Assembly: GCF_016803395.1 (NCBI RefSeq)
Contig: NZ_JAEVHL010000007.1
Span: forward strand, 23,469 to 87,468
Source of the DNA: Micromonospora tarensis
GTDB lineage: Bacteria; Actinomycetota; Actinomycetes; Mycobacteriales; Micromonosporaceae
DNA: 64,000 nucleotides
Direction of reading: 5' to 3'
Shown here in pieces: positions 9,411-17,962 of the stretch. Position numbers and translations under genes: made by a program. The notes beneath the pieces were generated by a model. It searched no databases. It had not been told where the DNA came from and worked only from the letters and a program-made list of their open reading frames with translations. The first letter of the stretch is position 1, and each line of letters begins with the position of its first letter.

Positions 9411-10308
9411 GGATGTCACTCCTACGGTCTGTGGCGATGATCCGCTCGACGAGTTCTATGAACTCGTCTGCGATGGCGCATGAGTCCAGCGAGTCGAATA
9501 GGTCCTGCGTGATCCACTCGCGCAATCGTAGATTGATCCGCATCCGGTTGAGCGCGCTGCGGGCCGCTCCGCCCGTGGCGCCGTAAGGGATGATCTTCTT
9601 GTCCATGGAGACGGCAAGGTCGATCTCGTCCAGCGTGCCCTGACCGCCACCGAACACGAGGACGTAGTCGGCGTTGCGGACGACGTTCGGATGGCCGAAC
9701 ACGCCGACGGCCGCACCGAGGCTGGGCGGGCGGTAGTGATTGGCGATGTAGGTCATGATCTCGATGCCGACGCCTCGCGGTCCATGGTCAACGTCGAAGC
9801 GGTGGTTCATGAGCCATCGACTCACGGCGATGATGCAGCCGTCGATCGCCTTGTCGTCCGCGTCTTGTGATCGGCTTCCGCAAACCGAGATGCGTAGTGG
9901 TTGTTCGGATCGTGTGGGCCGGAACCACCCGGTTGTCACCGCGGCTTTGTCGCCAACCGGGGCCCCGCGCTGCTTGGGCGCGGTGAACGCGGAGATGGCC
10001 ACATCGACCGGGGCGAGGCCGAGCATCACGCGGGATTCGTCGGGCATGAGGAGCCCATCGGCGACGCGCGCGAGCACGTCGATGTCAGTGACGCGCGGGC
10101 CACGCGTTCCTCGGATGAAGTTTGATACGTCGGACCGGTCGTGGCTGGTTAGGAGCGCGAGCTGGGTCTGCGTGCAGTCCGGGTGCGCTTCGAGGTAGAT
10201 CTTGAAGAGGGTCCCGATCTCGCGGCGGGCCAGCGCGAGCCGCACGTCATCGCGCCGCCAGAACGGGAGCGAGACGCCGGTGACGTCGAACGTCTTGCGC
10301 CGAGCCAC
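9403..10308 (-). CDS. HTH (XRE-like) protein fused to a SLOG-type nucleotide-binding domain
   Basis: The protein is 301 aa from a GTG at 10308 after a G-rich stretch. Residues 1-95 match an actinobacterial XRE-like module (MARRKTFDVTGVSLPFWRRD, then TQTQLALLTSHDRSDVSNFI and DGLLMPDESRVMLGLAP). Residues about 135-260 form a Rossmann-like SLOG/LOG domain: LRISVCGSRSQD, GPRGVGIEIM, and GGGQGTLDEIDLAVSMDKKI, with the glycine-rich GGxGT-x-x-E signature. SLOG domains bind or cleave nucleotide-derived ligands, so this may be a ligand-sensing repressor. It is coupled to a RibD-like reductase and divergent from the sugar cassette, which it could regulate. The role is inferred. Confidence 0.75.
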   Translation of the reverse strand: MARRKTFDVTGVSLPFWRRDDVRLALARREIGTLFKIYLEAHPDCTQTQLALLTSHDRSDVSNFIRGTRGPRVTDIDVLARVADGLLMPDESRVMLGLAPVDVAISAFTAPKQRGAPVGDKAAVTTGWFRPTRSEQPLRISVCGSRSQDADDKAIDGCIIAVSRWLMNHRFDVDHGPRGVGIEIMTYIANHYRPPSLGAAVGVFGHPNVVRNADYVLVFGGGQGTLDEIDLAVSMDKKIIPYGATGGAARSALNRMRINLRLREWITQDLFDSLDSCAIADEFIELVERIIATDRRSDIRE

Positions 10309-10535
10309 CCCGCCCCCCACTGGTCGTCGATCTGCGATGACCAGAGGGTAATGGATTTCGATGGAAGTTCGCGTGACCTGGTCCCACCGCTTTGTTGTCC
10401 GACGCCCGTGGACTCGGACCACGGGTCGCGTCAATTTCCTGATGTCGACGACAAGCCCACTCTCAATCGTGACCGACCATGCCGGACCTTCCGGGGGTCG
10501 AGGCGACGCGAATCCGATGGAGTTGAGGAGGGCAC

Positions 10536-11540
10536 ATGGTTGATCCCGTTCTGCGGCTTGACGCAGTTGGTGGGCTGAACGAGTCGACGATCGTCGTGAC
10601 CGGTGGTGCCGGCTTCGTCGGCAGCCACGTGGTCGCCCGGTTGCTGGCGGCCGGCGCGACTGTGAAGGTCATCGACGATCTTTCGACGGGCCGGCTAGAG
10701 AACCTGGACGACAGCCTGAGCGGCGGCCTGACAGGCGCGGACATTCGGATCTGTGACGTGCGGTCGGCCGAGGCCGCAAACGCCATACGGCTGTGGCGGC
10801 CGGAGATCCTCATCCATCTCGCCGCGCAGTCGAGCCTGCCAGCCTCGACACGGTCGCCGCTCGTCGACGCGGACATCAATATCCGGGGAACGGTGAACGT
10901 GCTCGATTCTTGCGCTGAGGCGGAGACCGGGCTCGTCGTGTACGCGGCCACCAGCGCGATCTACGGCACGGTCGACGGCGATGCCCTGCCTGTTGCGGAG
11001 ACCGCGCCGATCGCGCCGACCAGTCCGTACGGGCTGAGCAAGGCGACGGCACTTGAGTACCTCGACTGGTACCGAGATCACCGGAGCGTCGACTACACGG
11101 CGCTCGTGCTGGGCAACGTCTACGGGCCACGCCAAGTTGGCCCGATGTGCGGCGTCGTCGGCCTGATGGCGCAGGCCGCGATGGCGGGCGCGGACTTGGC
11201 CATCTTTGGCGACGGCCACCAAACGCGAGACTTCGTGTTCGTCGCCGACGTCGCCGAGGCGGTGACCGCCGCCTGCACCGCTGGCGGCGTCGGGCTGGTC
11301 AACATCGCCTCGGGCGTCGAGACGACCGTTGGCGAGATCGCCGGGTTGGTCTCTCAGGCAGCCGGCACTGGAGCTTTACGCCATGCCGATCCGCTGCCAG
11401 GTGAGGTGCGGCGCATGGCGTTGGACATCTCGAGGGCGAGGGACCTGCTCGGTTGGCACCCCAGGACCCCGCTCGCGGAGGGCATCCGGGTCACCGTCCG
11501 GGCCGCGCGGCGGCGCGATTCGATCAAGGAGGCGTCATGA
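10536..11540 (+). CDS. NAD-dependent nucleotide-sugar epimerase/dehydratase
   Basis: The protein is 334 aa, the usual length for extended SDR enzymes. The NAD loop is VVTGGAGFVGSHVV near residue 20. The catalytic region has TSAIYGTVDG and YGLSKATALEYLDWY (Y-x-x-x-K), then NVYGPRQ and a C-terminal DISRARDLLGWHPRTPLAEGI motif. It resembles UDP-glucose 4-epimerase and related 4,6-dehydratases; the product sugar is unknown. The ATG follows GAGGAGG. It leads a plus-strand operon in which each gene overlaps or abuts the next, so it probably makes the sugar donor used by the three downstream glycosyltransferases. Confidence 0.85.
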   Translation: MVDPVLRLDAVGGLNESTIVVTGGAGFVGSHVVARLLAAGATVKVIDDLSTGRLENLDDSLSGGLTGADIRICDVRSAEAANAIRLWRPEILIHLAAQSSLPASTRSPLVDADINIRGTVNVLDSCAEAETGLVVYAATSAIYGTVDGDALPVAETAPIAPTSPYGLSKATALEYLDWYRDHRSVDYTALVLGNVYGPRQVGPMCGVVGLMAQAAMAGADLAIFGDGHQTRDFVFVADVAEAVTAACTAGGVGLVNIASGVETTVGEIAGLVSQAAGTGALRHADPLPGEVRRMALDISRARDLLGWHPRTPLAEGIRVTVRAARRRDSIKEAS

Positions 11541-12538
11541 GTTACGCGCGTCGATTTGCGGTCGGGCCGGTCGAGGTGCAGGTGACCTCGAATGAAGAAT
11601 CGGTCCTTGACTACCTTGGCGAATTCTACACCGCGACGGGTGCCGCCTTGCCGGGCCACGACTGGACGGTCGACGCTCAGGTTGGCTTGCCAGAACCAGA
11701 TGCGAACACCAACCAGTGGGGCGTTTCCTGGCGGATAGACCGCTCTGACCACACGGTCCATCTGCGCGCCGGGGCCCCCGAGAGCCTCTCCGTCACCGCC
11801 CGTAAGTGCGTACGGGAAGTCCTGGTCGACTGCTGCGAGCAGCGGCGATACACGATGTTGCACGCCTCCGCGGTCGTCGATGAGGCCCTCACGATCGTTG
11901 TTGTCGGAGACAAGGGAAGCGGCAAAACCACCCTTGCTCTGAAGGCCGCCCTCCGGCACGGGATGCGGTACGTGTCCAACGACCACCTGATCATGTACGG
12001 GCGTGACGGGGCAGGCACCCTCACGTTGACGTCGCTTCCCACGCTGATTCCGCTCAAAATCGGCACGTATCTGGACCTCGAAGGCGCATTGCCGGAGCCG
12101 TGGGATCGTGACGGGCTCGATGTCGAGGCATATCGTGCGTCACCGAGATCCGAGGTCTATCCGCTCGATCGGCGAGTCCTCTACACGTACCGCCGTTTGG
12201 GTCACGACAACCCGATCACGGTTGAGCTCGGCCCACGCCGCTTCCCGGCTACGACGTTGATCGTTTTGGCGGGCTACTCGCCGGGCGATGCTGGCGAACC
12301 CGAACCCGTCGCGGATCCCGTAACGGAGCTTCTCGCTCACGTTCGTACCGATTGGATGTTCGATCCGACGCTCAACCAGCGGTACCTTCCGCAGGCCGAG
12401 CGCGGCCGGGATGAGTACCTCGCTGACGCCCGCCGCATCGTCACCGCCCTGGCCGAGCGGTCGACAGTCGTTCGCTGGACTCACTGCGGTGATCCGGCCC
12501 CGATCCTGGGGTTCGCCGCCAATCGGAGACTGGTATGA
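11537..12538 (+). CDS. HprK-like P-loop protein (serine-kinase-like)
   Basis: The protein is 333 aa; its ATG overlaps the epimerase stop (ATGA). It carries a Walker A loop VVGDKGSGKTTLAL near residue 120, followed by GMRYVSNDHLIMYGRD, resembling the P-loop and acidic region of HPr kinase/phosphorylase. The N-terminal 110 residues (YARRFAVGPVEVQV onward) are not HprK-like. HprK phosphorylates a serine in HPr, but HprK-like proteins beside glycosyltransferases are a different and mostly uncharacterised group, perhaps phosphorylating a sugar or peptide. It is the least predictable enzyme of this operon. Confidence 0.75.
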   Translation: MSYARRFAVGPVEVQVTSNEESVLDYLGEFYTATGAALPGHDWTVDAQVGLPEPDANTNQWGVSWRIDRSDHTVHLRAGAPESLSVTARKCVREVLVDCCEQRRYTMLHASAVVDEALTIVVVGDKGSGKTTLALKAALRHGMRYVSNDHLIMYGRDGAGTLTLTSLPTLIPLKIGTYLDLEGALPEPWDRDGLDVEAYRASPRSEVYPLDRRVLYTYRRLGHDNPITVELGPRRFPATTLIVLAGYSPGDAGEPEPVADPVTELLAHVRTDWMFDPTLNQRYLPQAERGRDEYLADARRIVTALAERSTVVRWTHCGDPAPILGFAANRRLV

Positions 12539-13476
12539 AACCCCTCGTCACCGTCGTAATCCCCACGTACAACCGACCCGACCCTCTGCGGCATGCCCTG
12601 GCCAGCGTCGCCGCCCAGCGCGCCGTACCCGGCTCCGTCGAGGTAGTCGTCGTCAATGACGGCGGATGCGACGTCAGCATGGTCGCGAACGCAGCCCGCG
12701 AGCAGGGCCTCGTCGTCCGCCTCATCGATCTGGACCAGAACGGTGGTCTTCCTTCAGCGCGCAACGTCGGCATTCAGGTCGCACGAGGTGATTACCTCGC
12801 CTTGCTCGACGACGACGACATCTTCCTGCCCAGCCACCTCGGCACAGCCCTCGCAGCGCTGAGCACGGGGGATGCCGACCTCGCGTACACGGTGTGCGCC
12901 GTCCAGGAAGCGCGCGTCGACCCCACGAACCCGCCGGCATTCAGCACCCCTACCACGTTCTCGTTTGATCCGGACCTGCTGTCGGTGGCCAACTTCATGC
13001 CGGTCCATACCGCAGTGCTTCGGCGCCCACCGGAGTCGGCTCGGTTCGACCCTGACCTTCCCGCGCTTGAGGACTGGGACATGTGGCTGCGTCTGGCCCG
13101 CGAGCATCGTTACCGGTTCGTGCACGTCCCGGAGCCCACCGTCGTCTACCACCGCATCGCGAGCGAGGCCAGCATGGTCGGCGCGACCGTCGGCGATGGG
13201 CATGCCCTCGCCCACTTCGGGAACCTGACCGAACAGATGTGGTGTCGCTGGCCCGCACGCACGCCCAAGGCGCAACACTTCCGGCTGTACATCGCCGTCA
13301 TGTATTGGCACTCGTTGGCGCGCCTGGCGGCCGGTCATGCGCTCAGTGACCAGTACTTTCAACGCTGCGTCGCAGAGATCGCCGCGGTCTGGCACGGGGA
13401 GCGCTCCGAGACCGGCCTTCGCCAACGGCTCATCGACTCGATCAAGGAGACCGCCGATGTCGCACACGCCGCCTGA
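12535..13476 (+). CDS. GT2-family glycosyltransferase (GT-A fold)
   Basis: The protein is 313 aa. It opens PLVTVVIPTYNRPDPLRHAL and shows VVVVNDGG, then NGGLPSARNVGI and the metal-binding LALLDDDDIFLP (D-x-D) near residue 95. A later EDWDMWLRLAREHRYRF segment supplies the catalytic acidic residues. These enzymes transfer a sugar from a nucleotide donor with inversion. Its ATG overlaps the previous stop by four bases. No membrane helices are seen, so it is cytosolic. Together with two GT-B enzymes downstream it would assemble a short glycan or decorate a small molecule. Confidence 0.9.
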   Translation: MKPLVTVVIPTYNRPDPLRHALASVAAQRAVPGSVEVVVVNDGGCDVSMVANAAREQGLVVRLIDLDQNGGLPSARNVGIQVARGDYLALLDDDDIFLPSHLGTALAALSTGDADLAYTVCAVQEARVDPTNPPAFSTPTTFSFDPDLLSVANFMPVHTAVLRRPPESARFDPDLPALEDWDMWLRLAREHRYRFVHVPEPTVVYHRIASEASMVGATVGDGHALAHFGNLTEQMWCRWPARTPKAQHFRLYIAVMYWHSLARLAAGHALSDQYFQRCVAEIAAVWHGERSETGLRQRLIDSIKETADVAHAA

Positions 13477-14359
13477 TCTGCCTGGCTCAGCAGCCACGAT
13501 CGGGCTGACCATCGACACGGTGCTTCGGCGCACGGACAAGACCCTGCTGGCGCGAGGCTCGTTCCGCGGCGAACCGGCAGCGGTGAAATATCTGATCGAC
13601 CCAGACCCGTTCTGGGCGGCCAGGTGGCGGCACGAGCTGGACGTGTACGAGGTCTTCGGTGACACCACCCCGCCTGTCCGCGTTCCCGGGCTCCTCCATA
13701 CCGACCGTGACCGGCTGCTGGTCCTGGAATGGGTCGACGCATCGCCCCTCGCGGTCGAACGCTACCCCCAGCGTGAGCTCGACACCCGAGAGGTCGATGC
13801 CGTCCTGGACTGCATCACCGCGTTGAATGAGTGGACCTACCCCGCCGTCCGGTTCTCACCCACCTTCGACTACTCCGACCGCCTGGCTCGGTACCAGGCC
13901 AAGGGGTACCTCACTGAGGACCAGCGAGAGGCTCTGGATAGTCTGCTGGCCCGCTGCGACGCGCCGGAACAGCTCAATCACGGCGACCCGCTGGCCAGCA
14001 ACATCCTCCTCAATGCCGACCGTTCCGACAGCGATGACGAGGCCGAGACCACGGCGGTGCTAGTCGACTGGGAGTTCACCGGGCTGTTCCTTCCCGGCTT
14101 CGACCTTGCGATGCTCCACACCCAGGTCGGCGCAAGTACGCCAGTGATCCGCGAGCGTATCGAGGCGATCGTGAGTGAGACGGGCATCGAGGCCGCATTC
14201 GCGCTCAACCTCGCTGTGGTCCTGACCCGCGAGCTGCGCCTGCACCACGAACTGCCCGAGGACGACCCGGCCCGGACGCGGTGTCTGCCGATCATCGAGG
14301 CCGCCTGGACCTCGGCCAGCACCCGCCTACAACGGCTCGCCGCAGCGAGGCCAGCATGA
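13457..14359 (+). CDS. Aminoglycoside phosphotransferase (APH)-fold kinase
   Basis: The protein is 300 aa, starting at the ATG at 13457, inside the last 20 bp of the GT2 gene. APH/choline-kinase landmarks are the catalytic loop QLNHGDPLASNILLN (H-G-D-x-x-x-x-N) and VLVDWEFTGLFLPGFDLA, the metal-binding D-x-D/E equivalent. The N-terminal lobe has FRGEPAAVKYLID with the ATP lysine. Relatives phosphorylate aminoglycosides, choline or sugars. Inside an epimerase-glycosyltransferase operon a sugar or lipid-head-group kinase is more likely than antibiotic resistance. The frame chosen excludes an upstream extension that would lie wholly inside GT2. Confidence 0.8.
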   Translation: MSHTPPDLPGSAATIGLTIDTVLRRTDKTLLARGSFRGEPAAVKYLIDPDPFWAARWRHELDVYEVFGDTTPPVRVPGLLHTDRDRLLVLEWVDASPLAVERYPQRELDTREVDAVLDCITALNEWTYPAVRFSPTFDYSDRLARYQAKGYLTEDQREALDSLLARCDAPEQLNHGDPLASNILLNADRSDSDDEAETTAVLVDWEFTGLFLPGFDLAMLHTQVGASTPVIRERIEAIVSETGIEAAFALNLAVVLTRELRLHHELPEDDPARTRCLPIIEAAWTSASTRLQRLAAARPA

Positions 14360-15483
14360 TCCACGTAGCCCTTGTCCACCGGGACCTCCACGAAGTGAGC
14401 CGCGGCGGCATCTGCACGCTCTACCGCTCCCTGGCCCGGCAACTGGCAGACCTGGGCGCATCGGTAACCATGATCACGCAGGAGTCACCCCACCCAGTGC
14501 AGGCGAAGGATGTCACCGTCGTCTCGCTTCCCCGCACCGAAGACCTGGTTCAGCACCGCGAGGCCGTCGCTGCCGCCCTCGACGCGGTCGGGCCCGACGT
14601 CGTCGACTGTTCCACCTGGGAGGCGGAGACCCTGCGGTATCTCGCCAAACCTCGCGAAGACCGAGCCCCCGTCCTCGTGCGCGGCGAGTTCAGCGCCGCC
14701 CGCCTCGACGCGGGCGACCTCGCTCGCGACGAACACCAACTCGTCCAGTCCGCCGACCAGGTCATCGCCGTCAGCCGGTACGCGGCCCAAGATCTCGCGG
14801 CGGAGTACGGCATTCCTCTGCCACTCGCGGTGGCCAACGGAGTCGACCGGGAACGGTTCCATCCTGGGAGGCCAACCACGCCCGCCAGCGGCTTCCACAT
14901 CGACCTCGGGGTCGACGGCCACGTCGCAGGCCGCAGATCGATACCCGACCTCCTCGCGGCCGGGGAAACAGTCTCGCCATGGTCGCCGGATCCGGCTGGA
15001 CGCCTCCGGCTCGTATGGGTCGGAAAGATCACGCCGATGAAGGGCTGGGACGTGCTCGAGACCGCCGCGACCCGGCTTCGGGACGTCGCCTCCATCTCCG
15101 TGCTGCTCGGCCACTCACCAACGTTCGCGCCGGTCACATCAGCCAGCGGCGCACTCACCGTCCTTCAAGATCTGGATGACACCGACCTGCCGGGCCTTTA
15201 TGGCGCGGCGGACTGGCTGCTGTCCACGTCGCGCTGGGAAGGCTTTGGCCTCGCCATAGCCGAGGCGCTCGCCTGTGGCACCCCGGTCCTGCTGCCAGAG
15301 CACCTCGGCACCGCGCCTGAGTTGCTCGCCGCCGGTGGCGGTTACACGTACCGCGACCTCGATCACCTCGAGGACATCCTGACCCAGGCCGATCGCCCGG
15401 CCGGCCGCCTTCCCGACCATTTCGACTGGGCAGTCAACGCGGCGGAAAGTCTCCGGCTCTACCGAGAGCTCGTCGGCAGGTGA
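14356..15483 (+). CDS. GT4-family glycosyltransferase (GT-B fold)
   Basis: The protein is 375 aa; its ATG overlaps the kinase stop (ATGA). The N-terminal half has the GT-B start VALVHRDLHEVSRGGICTLY and ANGVDRERFHPG. The C-terminal nucleotide-binding half has LVWVGKITPMKGWDVL and SRWEGFGLAIAEALACGTPVL, the E-x(7)-E motif of GT4 enzymes. It is a retaining transferase using an activated sugar. It is cytosolic with no signal peptide and translationally coupled within the operon. Acceptor and donor are not evident. Confidence 0.9.
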   Translation: MIHVALVHRDLHEVSRGGICTLYRSLARQLADLGASVTMITQESPHPVQAKDVTVVSLPRTEDLVQHREAVAAALDAVGPDVVDCSTWEAETLRYLAKPREDRAPVLVRGEFSAARLDAGDLARDEHQLVQSADQVIAVSRYAAQDLAAEYGIPLPLAVANGVDRERFHPGRPTTPASGFHIDLGVDGHVAGRRSIPDLLAAGETVSPWSPDPAGRLRLVWVGKITPMKGWDVLETAATRLRDVASISVLLGHSPTFAPVTSASGALTVLQDLDDTDLPGLYGAADWLLSTSRWEGFGLAIAEALACGTPVLLPEHLGTAPELLAAGGGYTYRDLDHLEDILTQADRPAGRLPDHFDWAVNAAESLRLYRELVGR

Positions 15484-15486
15484 GCT

Positions 15487-16599
15487 GTGCGAATCCTGCT
15501 GATCGGCCCACACCACACCGGCGGAAGCATCCCGCCCTACCTCGACGTCTTCGTCGCCGCGCTGCGATTCCTCGGCGTGCGGGTCGACCGCCTCGGCTCA
15601 TCGGGCGTGCCCTACGACAAGGGGCAGGACCGATTTTGGACGGCCGAACGCGTCCGCAAGGAGGCCGAGGGCTTGCTTGCCGACGTCGACGTGAACGCTT
15701 ACGACCTGCTCTCTGTCCACTTCGGTAATCTCGACGTCGAACAACTGCTACCCGAGCTGTGGCCGGTCCGCCGACCTCCGGCCGTGTACCACCTACACAG
15801 CCTCGACTGGACCCTGTTCACTGACCACGTCCCCGAGCCGGAACTGCGCGAGGCGGTGAACAGGGGAGTCGCCGGGATGGACGCCTTCGTATGCTTCGGC
15901 ACCTACGGAGCCGAGCGCCTCGAGACCCTCGCCGGGCCCGACGCACCACGCCTTGTCTCCTGGCTGCCGACCACCATCCCATCGGGCACCTCGCCGAGAT
16001 ACCCGAAGGATCTTGCAGCAGCCCTGGAACCCCCGGACCTTCGGCCGCTTGGCAGCCTCTACGGCTACGCAGCCCCCTGGAAAGACGCCGAGAACCTCAT
16101 CGCCGCATGTAAGCGGACGAAGAAACCCGGCCGCATGATCGTCGCCGGCCCGCTCTGGGACGACCCATCACAGGCAGGACTGAATCTCGCTGCTGAGGTC
16201 AAGGGCACCACGCACGGATCAACACAGCTGCGTGTCGTACCGACGTACCTCGACGCTGCAGCTCGGATGGCGCTCGTAACGGCGACGGACTTCGCGATCT
16301 TCCCCTACCGCTCCCAGCCGACCTTCCAGGGCAGCGGTGCCATCGCCGACTACCTCGGCCACGGCGTGCCCGTCCTCGCAACGGACGTTGCCAACATGGC
16401 CGAACTGATCGGTGGCGCAGGAGTGGTCATGGAGCCCGCGAATCCCCAGTCGTTGGCCGACGCGGTCGATCGCTTCATCCACGACGTTCAACACCGCAAG
16501 AACCTGGCCAACTCCGCCCGGTGCCTCGCCCGCCGCTTCAGCGCCGTCCACCACGCCGCCCAATGCCTTCGGTTCTACGACACCCTCATCAGACGCTGA
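15487..16599 (+). CDS. GT-B-fold glycosyltransferase
   Basis: The protein is 370 aa from a GTG at 15487, three bases after the GT4 stop. It begins RILLIGPHHTGGSIPPYLD and later has LGSLYGYAAPWKDAENLI, FAIFPYRSQPTFQGSGAIADYL and GVPVLATDVANMAELIGGAG, typical of GT-B glycosyltransferases (GT1/GT4 group). It is more divergent than its neighbour: the E-x(7)-E element is replaced by QGSGAIADYLGHG. It is the third transferase in the operon, so the final product likely carries at least two or three sugars, or the enzymes act sequentially. Confidence 0.8.
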   Translation: MRILLIGPHHTGGSIPPYLDVFVAALRFLGVRVDRLGSSGVPYDKGQDRFWTAERVRKEAEGLLADVDVNAYDLLSVHFGNLDVEQLLPELWPVRRPPAVYHLHSLDWTLFTDHVPEPELREAVNRGVAGMDAFVCFGTYGAERLETLAGPDAPRLVSWLPTTIPSGTSPRYPKDLAAALEPPDLRPLGSLYGYAAPWKDAENLIAACKRTKKPGRMIVAGPLWDDPSQAGLNLAAEVKGTTHGSTQLRVVPTYLDAAARMALVTATDFAIFPYRSQPTFQGSGAIADYLGHGVPVLATDVANMAELIGGAGVVMEPANPQSLADAVDRFIHDVQHRKNLANSARCLARRFSAVHHAAQCLRFYDTLIRR

Positions 16600-16615
16600 G
16601 ACGGGACCAGCGACC

Positions 16616-17292
16616 ATGACACTTCCCACTGAACTGATCATCGCCCGCCACGGCGAGGCCCACTGCAACCGCGAACAAATCGTCGGAGGACTCCAAGGGT
16701 GTCGCGGACTGACCGACCGCGGCCGACGCCAGATCGAACGACTAGCCCAACGACTCGGTCAAGAGCACCACGAGCGCCCCATTCACGCCATCTACACCAC
16801 GCCGCTGCGCCGAGCCCAGGAAAGCGCCGCGATCATCGGCGCGTACCTCAGCTTGGACGCCGAGACCGTCGCAGACCTCGCCGAGCAGGACTACGGCGCC
16901 GCCGACGGCCGTCCGTGGACCGACGTCGTCGTTGAGTACGGGGACATCCCTGCTCTCGATGCGGACCGTCCGCTCGCAGCCGGCGGCGAAACCTGGCGGG
17001 ACTACCTGCATCGGGCCAGCGTCGCCATCGGCGAGATCACGACCCGGCATGTAGGTAAGCGCGTCCTCGTCTTAGGCCACGGCGAAACCATCGATGCCAC
17101 CTTCCACCACTCCTGGCCATGCCCATCGCCGTTCGGGCCACCGCGGCTGTCGCGGCGTACCATGCAAGCGTCACGACCTGGGTGCAGCAACCGCTCTCCT
17201 GGACCCGACCCTCCGCTGGTTGGCGATGGACCCTGACCAGCCACAACGACACCCGGCATCTGTCCGTAGATGCAGAGATGACCGGAAGTTAG
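16616..17292 (+). pseudogene. Histidine phosphatase (phosphoglycerate-mutase-like) with a one-base frameshift near the 3' end
   Basis: The ATG at 16616 opens LPTELIIARHGEAHCNRE, the RHG phosphohistidine motif; YTTPLRRAQESA and VLVLGHGETID complete the active site. In this frame translation ends at 17236 with an unrelated tail. At 17110/17111 the sequence reads CACTCCTGG where CACTTCCTGG would keep the frame. The -1 frame then continues naturally as LAMPIAVRATAAVAAYH and WRWTLTSHNDTRHL to a stop at 17292, matching the expected family C-terminus. One base is therefore missing, by mutation or sequencing error. All catalytic residues precede the break. It closes the sugar operon and would dephosphorylate a pathway intermediate. 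Confidence 0.75.
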
Positions 17293-17402
17293 CGGGTCTG
17301 TCTGCGGTGCCGACCGCCTCGCCGGTGCCTGGTGGCCTCGCGAGTAGCGGTAGGTTCAGCTGTCGAACACTTTTACTTTCATCGATTGGGGATGCCGGCC
17401 AC

Positions 17403-17930
17403 GTGTCGCAGATCGAGAAGATCGCCGCTGAACTTCGCGCGATGATGACCGGGGTCGAACGAGCGCAGGGGTTGGCATCCGCCGCCGACAGTCAGGCGCA
17501 GGAGGTGGCCTTGCGGGCCGCGGGCGCGGGCTTCGTCGCCGTGGCGGCGGGTGTGGCGCGGGTGCGCAACGCGATCACGGGCATCCAGGGCGGCTTGGGA
17601 AGTCTCGCCGGGTCGATCGGTGAGGCGACGAAGGCCACCGCGGCGGTGCCGAACGAGGCCACCCCGCAGGAGACGATCGCCGGGCTGGCGCCCGTGCTGA
17701 GCGCCGTGGACGCCGCTCGTGACGCGGCGGCCGGGGCCATCACCGGAGTTGCTGAGGCGCAGCAACTCGTCACCGTGGTCCTGCAGGGCGGGCAACCCGG
17801 GCCGCTGCTGCAGGCCCTAGAGGCCATCAAGCAGGTCCTGGTGCTGATCGCTGCGCGCACCGGCGGGGCCCGGCAGGCTGTCGAGGCGGCGATCGCGCAG
17901 GCCCGGCAGTTGGGGTCGTCGGGAAACTGA
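17403..17930 (+). CDS. DUF6244-like helical protein, probable N-terminal carrier of a polymorphic toxin
   Basis: The protein is 175 aa from a GTG at 17403, beginning SQIEKIAAELRAMMTGVERA. It is Ala/Gly/Val-rich, helical, lacks cysteine and a signal peptide, and ends ARQLGSSGN. I recognise it as similar to a Micromonospora family of about 175 aa (DUF6244), resembling WXG100/LXG-type helical carriers in composition; no function is established. Its last codons G-GGA-AAC lie directly before the TGA at 17928-17930 and form a canonical -1 slippery heptamer. The tRNase-toxin frame is open in the -1 phase from exactly this point. Confidence 0.75.
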   Translation: MSQIEKIAAELRAMMTGVERAQGLASAADSQAQEVALRAAGAGFVAVAAGVARVRNAITGIQGGLGSLAGSIGEATKATAAVPNEATPQETIAGLAPVLSAVDAARDAAAGAITGVAEAQQLVTVVLQGGQPGPLLQALEAIKQVLVLIAARTGGARQAVEAAIAQARQLGSSGN

Positions 17931-17962
17931 CGAGGGCTGGCGGTCACCCACCTACCAGCCCT
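17921..17962 (+). promoter_or_regulatory. Candidate programmed -1 ribosomal frameshift signal
   Basis: GGGAAAC at 17921-17927 is in the X-XXY-YYZ phase of the upstream gene, and TGA follows immediately. After a 5-nt spacer (TGACG) comes AGGGCTGG (17933-17940), perfectly complementary to CCAGCCCT (17955-17962) across a 14-nt loop. A heptamer, a short spacer and a GC-rich stem make the textbook arrangement. The same heptamer class works in lambda gpG-T (GGGAAAG) and some retroviruses (GGGAAAC). The alternative is a lost G in an originally continuous gene. Confidence 0.6.

Noticed and set aside
17100..17120. Programmed frameshift in the histidine phosphatase
   Set aside because: No slippery sequence is present and one added T restores the family C-terminus; an indel is the better explanation.
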